From NCBI GenBank assembly GCA_021818985.1, contig JAKASO010000004.1, positions 1-64,000 on the forward strand: a stretch of DNA of 64,000 nt, read 5' to 3'. Source of the stretch: a bacterium. GTDB taxonomy: Bacteria > SZUA-79 > Acidulodesulfobacterales > Acidulodesulfobacteraceae. Positions 62,585 through 64,000 of this stretch are shown one piece after another. Position numbers and translations under genes: made by a program. Within the stretch, counting starts at the first letter, position 1; each line of letters begins with the position of its first letter. The notes under the pieces are model-generated. The model worked only from the letters and a program-made list of their open reading frames with translations, made no database searches and had not been told where the DNA came from.

Positions 62585-63754
62585 TTATCCCTTACAGACT
62601 GCCACGATCTTTTCTAAAGCCCTTTCGAGCAGCGGGTATGGCAGTTCAGCCGTTATGCTTATCCTTAATCTTGCTTCATTTTTTGGGACGGCAGGATATC
62701 TTATTGCTTTAAGAAACACTCCGTTTTTTAAAAGTTTTTTTTCAAAGTCCAGAGCCTTTATTTCATTGCCTACCAATATTGGAATAATATGGGTGGAAGA
62801 AGTTAAGGTGTTCAATCCCGAATTTTTCAGATAGTTTCTTGCAAACTTGGATTTTTCCTGTAACTTAGCCACTACCGCAGGACCCTTTTCAATAATTCTT
62901 AATGATGCCAAGGCTGCGGCAGCTGAAGACGGCGGCATGGTGGTCGAGAAAATAAACTGTCTGCTTTTATTTATCAAAAAATCTATGATCAAAGAATTTG
63001 CAAGTGCAAAAGCGCCGCTCGAAGCAAGCGCCTTTCCCAAAGTTCCTACTAGTATATCGGGTTTAATATGGTGAAATTCCGGACTGCCCCCGCCGTGAAT
63101 GCCTATTGTTCCGGTTGCATGTGCGTCATCAACGATCATGATTGCGCCGTGGTCTTTTGATATTGCGGCTATATTCGCCAGATCAGCGATATCCCCGTCC
63201 ATACTGAAAACACCCTCGGTGATGATTATTTTATTTTCAAAAGAACTATATTTTTCCAGCAAATTCTTAAGCCGCGCCGCATTATTGTGTTTAAACCGTG
63301 TGAATTTAACATTTGAAGCCCGGACGCCGTCAATTATGGATGCGTGGGAAAATTCGTCGAAAAATATAAAGGTTTTTAATGGCGATATATTTGCAACGGC
63401 CGTTATAATACCTGCATTTGCCTGATAGCCTGAAGGGTACAGGATGCATTTTTCGTAACTGCCTTTAAATTCGCATAGATTTTTTTCAAGATCCGCATGG
63501 AGTTTTGTATGTCCGCAAATGAGCGGTGAGGAGGAACTTGAAGCGGAATAGGCAGAAATTGCGTCTTTAGCGGCTTTTATCACTGTTTTGTTAAAAGACA
63601 GTCCGAGGTAGTCATTGGTAGAAAGATTGATAAGTTTATGCCCCGATATGGTAATGAAGTTTTTACGGGTATGGTCTATTTCGGGGATAGTTCTGTAAAA
63701 GCCGTTCTTTTTTAAGAGTAAGATCTCATTTGATATTAAATCCGTTAAAGGCAT
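62585..63754 (-). CDS. bioF: 8-amino-7-oxononanoate synthase
   Basis: This pyridoxal-phosphate enzyme condenses pimeloyl-ACP with alanine in biotin synthesis. The PLP lysine is Lys241 in GTLGKALASSGAF. Substrate loop SSSSSPLICGHTKLHADLE and VDDAHATGTIGIHG match KBL/BioF enzymes. Of the alpha-oxoamine synthases, biotin context (bioC downstream) favours BioF over 2-amino-3-ketobutyrate CoA ligase. The 389 residues are normal. Its upstream region holds a long palindrome. Confidence 0.92.
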   Translation of the reverse strand: MPLTDLISNEILLLKKNGFYRTIPEIDHTRKNFITISGHKLINLSTNDYLGLSFNKTVIKAAKDAISAYSASSSSSPLICGHTKLHADLEKNLCEFKGSYEKCILYPSGYQANAGIITAVANISPLKTFIFFDEFSHASIIDGVRASNVKFTRFKHNNAARLKNLLEKYSSFENKIIITEGVFSMDGDIADLANIAAISKDHGAIMIVDDAHATGTIGIHGGGSPEFHHIKPDILVGTLGKALASSGAFALANSLIIDFLINKSRQFIFSTTMPPSSAAAALASLRIIEKGPAVVAKLQEKSKFARNYLKNSGLNTLTSSTHIIPILVGNEIKALDFEKKLLKNGVFLKAIRYPAVPKNEARLRISITAELPYPLLERALEKIVAVCKG

Positions 63755-63809
63755 GCTTTTTTGATCTTTTAATCCGGCAACACTTCCGGCAATACGAAAG
63801 ATTATACAG

Positions 63810-63831
63810 TATGATATAATATAATATCATA
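63810..63831. promoter_or_regulatory. palindrome upstream of bioF
   Basis: TATGATAT and ATATCATA are perfect 8-bp arms around AATATA. It lies just upstream of a minus-strand TATAAT (63801-63806), where the bioF -35 box would be. Three direct copies of GTATCCT(A/T)AA start at 63859, 63880 and 63891, closer to the divergent gene. Confidence 0.45.
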
Positions 63832-63931
63832 ATAAAATTTTATTATCACTATTTTAATGTATCCTAAAATTGGGATTTGGTATCCTTAATGTATCCTTAA
63901 TTATGAATTATAATTACCGGATGTTCACATT

Positions 63932-64000
63932 ATGCCTTTTACTTTTAAACTGAGCGCGATTGATCTGTATCCCGAAGTAATGAATATTTACGGGGACAGG
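63932..64000 (+). CDS. CobB/CobQ-like glutamine amidotransferase, 5' end only (GatD-like)
   Basis: The first 23 residues read MPFTFKLSAIDLYPEVMNIY then GDR and run off the window. The LYPxxMNxYGDR motif is the start of type-1 glutamine amidotransferases of the GatD/CobQ-like family, the lipid II isoglutaminyl synthase partner of MurT. Only the N-terminus is visible, so catalytic Cys and His cannot be checked. It diverges from bioF. Confidence 0.7.
   Translation, partial: MPFTFKLSAIDLYPEVMNIYGDR

Overview
The window is a 64 kb piece of a visibly AT-rich, gene-dense chromosome from a Gram-negative bacterium. Envelope evidence is strong: a Pal-type lipoprotein, a TraT lipoprotein, an Omp85-like barrel protein, an RND pump with adaptor, and type IV pilus motor genes. 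The pilB-pilT-pilC-pilS-pilR order, two sigma-54 activators, UbiB, TlyA-Dxs-IspA-XseB and a DsrE-type protein fit a deltaproteobacterial (Desulfobacterota-like) lineage. That placement is inferred from gene content only; a sulfur-metabolising, acid-habitat member of this group is possible but not shown. The sequence is mostly ordinary core genome. I see no prophage, complete insertion sequence, CRISPR array or rRNA operon.

Layout. 1-4.4 kb: two tRNA-Leu genes flank a minus-strand block (DsrE-like protein, malate dehydrogenase, cobalamin adenosyltransferase, transglutaminase-like protein). 4.6-12.3 kb, plus strand: RNase R, UbiB kinase, RibF, then a histidine kinase/sigma-54 regulator pair. 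12.3-17.9 kb, minus strand: TPR protein, TlyA, Dxs, IspA, XseB in overlapping or tight array. 18.2-28.4 kb, plus strand: a small membrane protein, a DUF4388 protein, AroE, then pilBTC and pilSR. 28.4-39.6 kb, plus strand: the translation and RNA block truA, rimP-nusA-infB-rbfA-nrnA-truB, rpsO-pnp and an M16 peptidase. 39.6-48.5 kb: a DUF2301 protein, a TetR regulator with RND adaptor and pump, a 14-helix MFS exporter, and xseA. 48.5-56.1 kb, minus strand: molybdate/tungstate ABC transporter, TraT, MltG, RuvX, BioB, CbpA-like DnaJ. 56.3-64 kb: small unrelated units, a large outer-membrane protein, a Pal lipoprotein, bioF-bioC, and the start of a glutamine amidotransferase cut by the window edge.

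How the genes work together. The rimP-to-truB and rpsO-pnp run couples transcription elongation, ribosome maturation and RNA turnover. Dxs and IspA feed isoprenoid (quinone) synthesis. BioC, BioF and BioB are three biotin-pathway steps. PilB/PilT/PilC form the pilus motor and PilS/PilR its likely transcriptional control. TetR, RND and MFS genes form an efflux locus.

The least ordinary finding is a family of about 40-50 bp imperfect-palindrome repeats in four places: inside aroE, just after pilT, inside pilR, and at the ribosome binding site of the RND pump gene. Two copies are read in frame as extra peptide, and three can encode a KxxTPF or KGxTPF-like peptide. This resembles the in-frame palindromic elements of Rickettsia but in an unrelated genome. 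Other leads are a 34-residue minus-strand ORF with a strong Shine-Dalgarno sequence and a RiPP-leader-like beginning, a ModE-type operator over the molybdate promoter, a palindrome filling the spacer of the tetR promoter, and a terminator abutting the rimP start codon.
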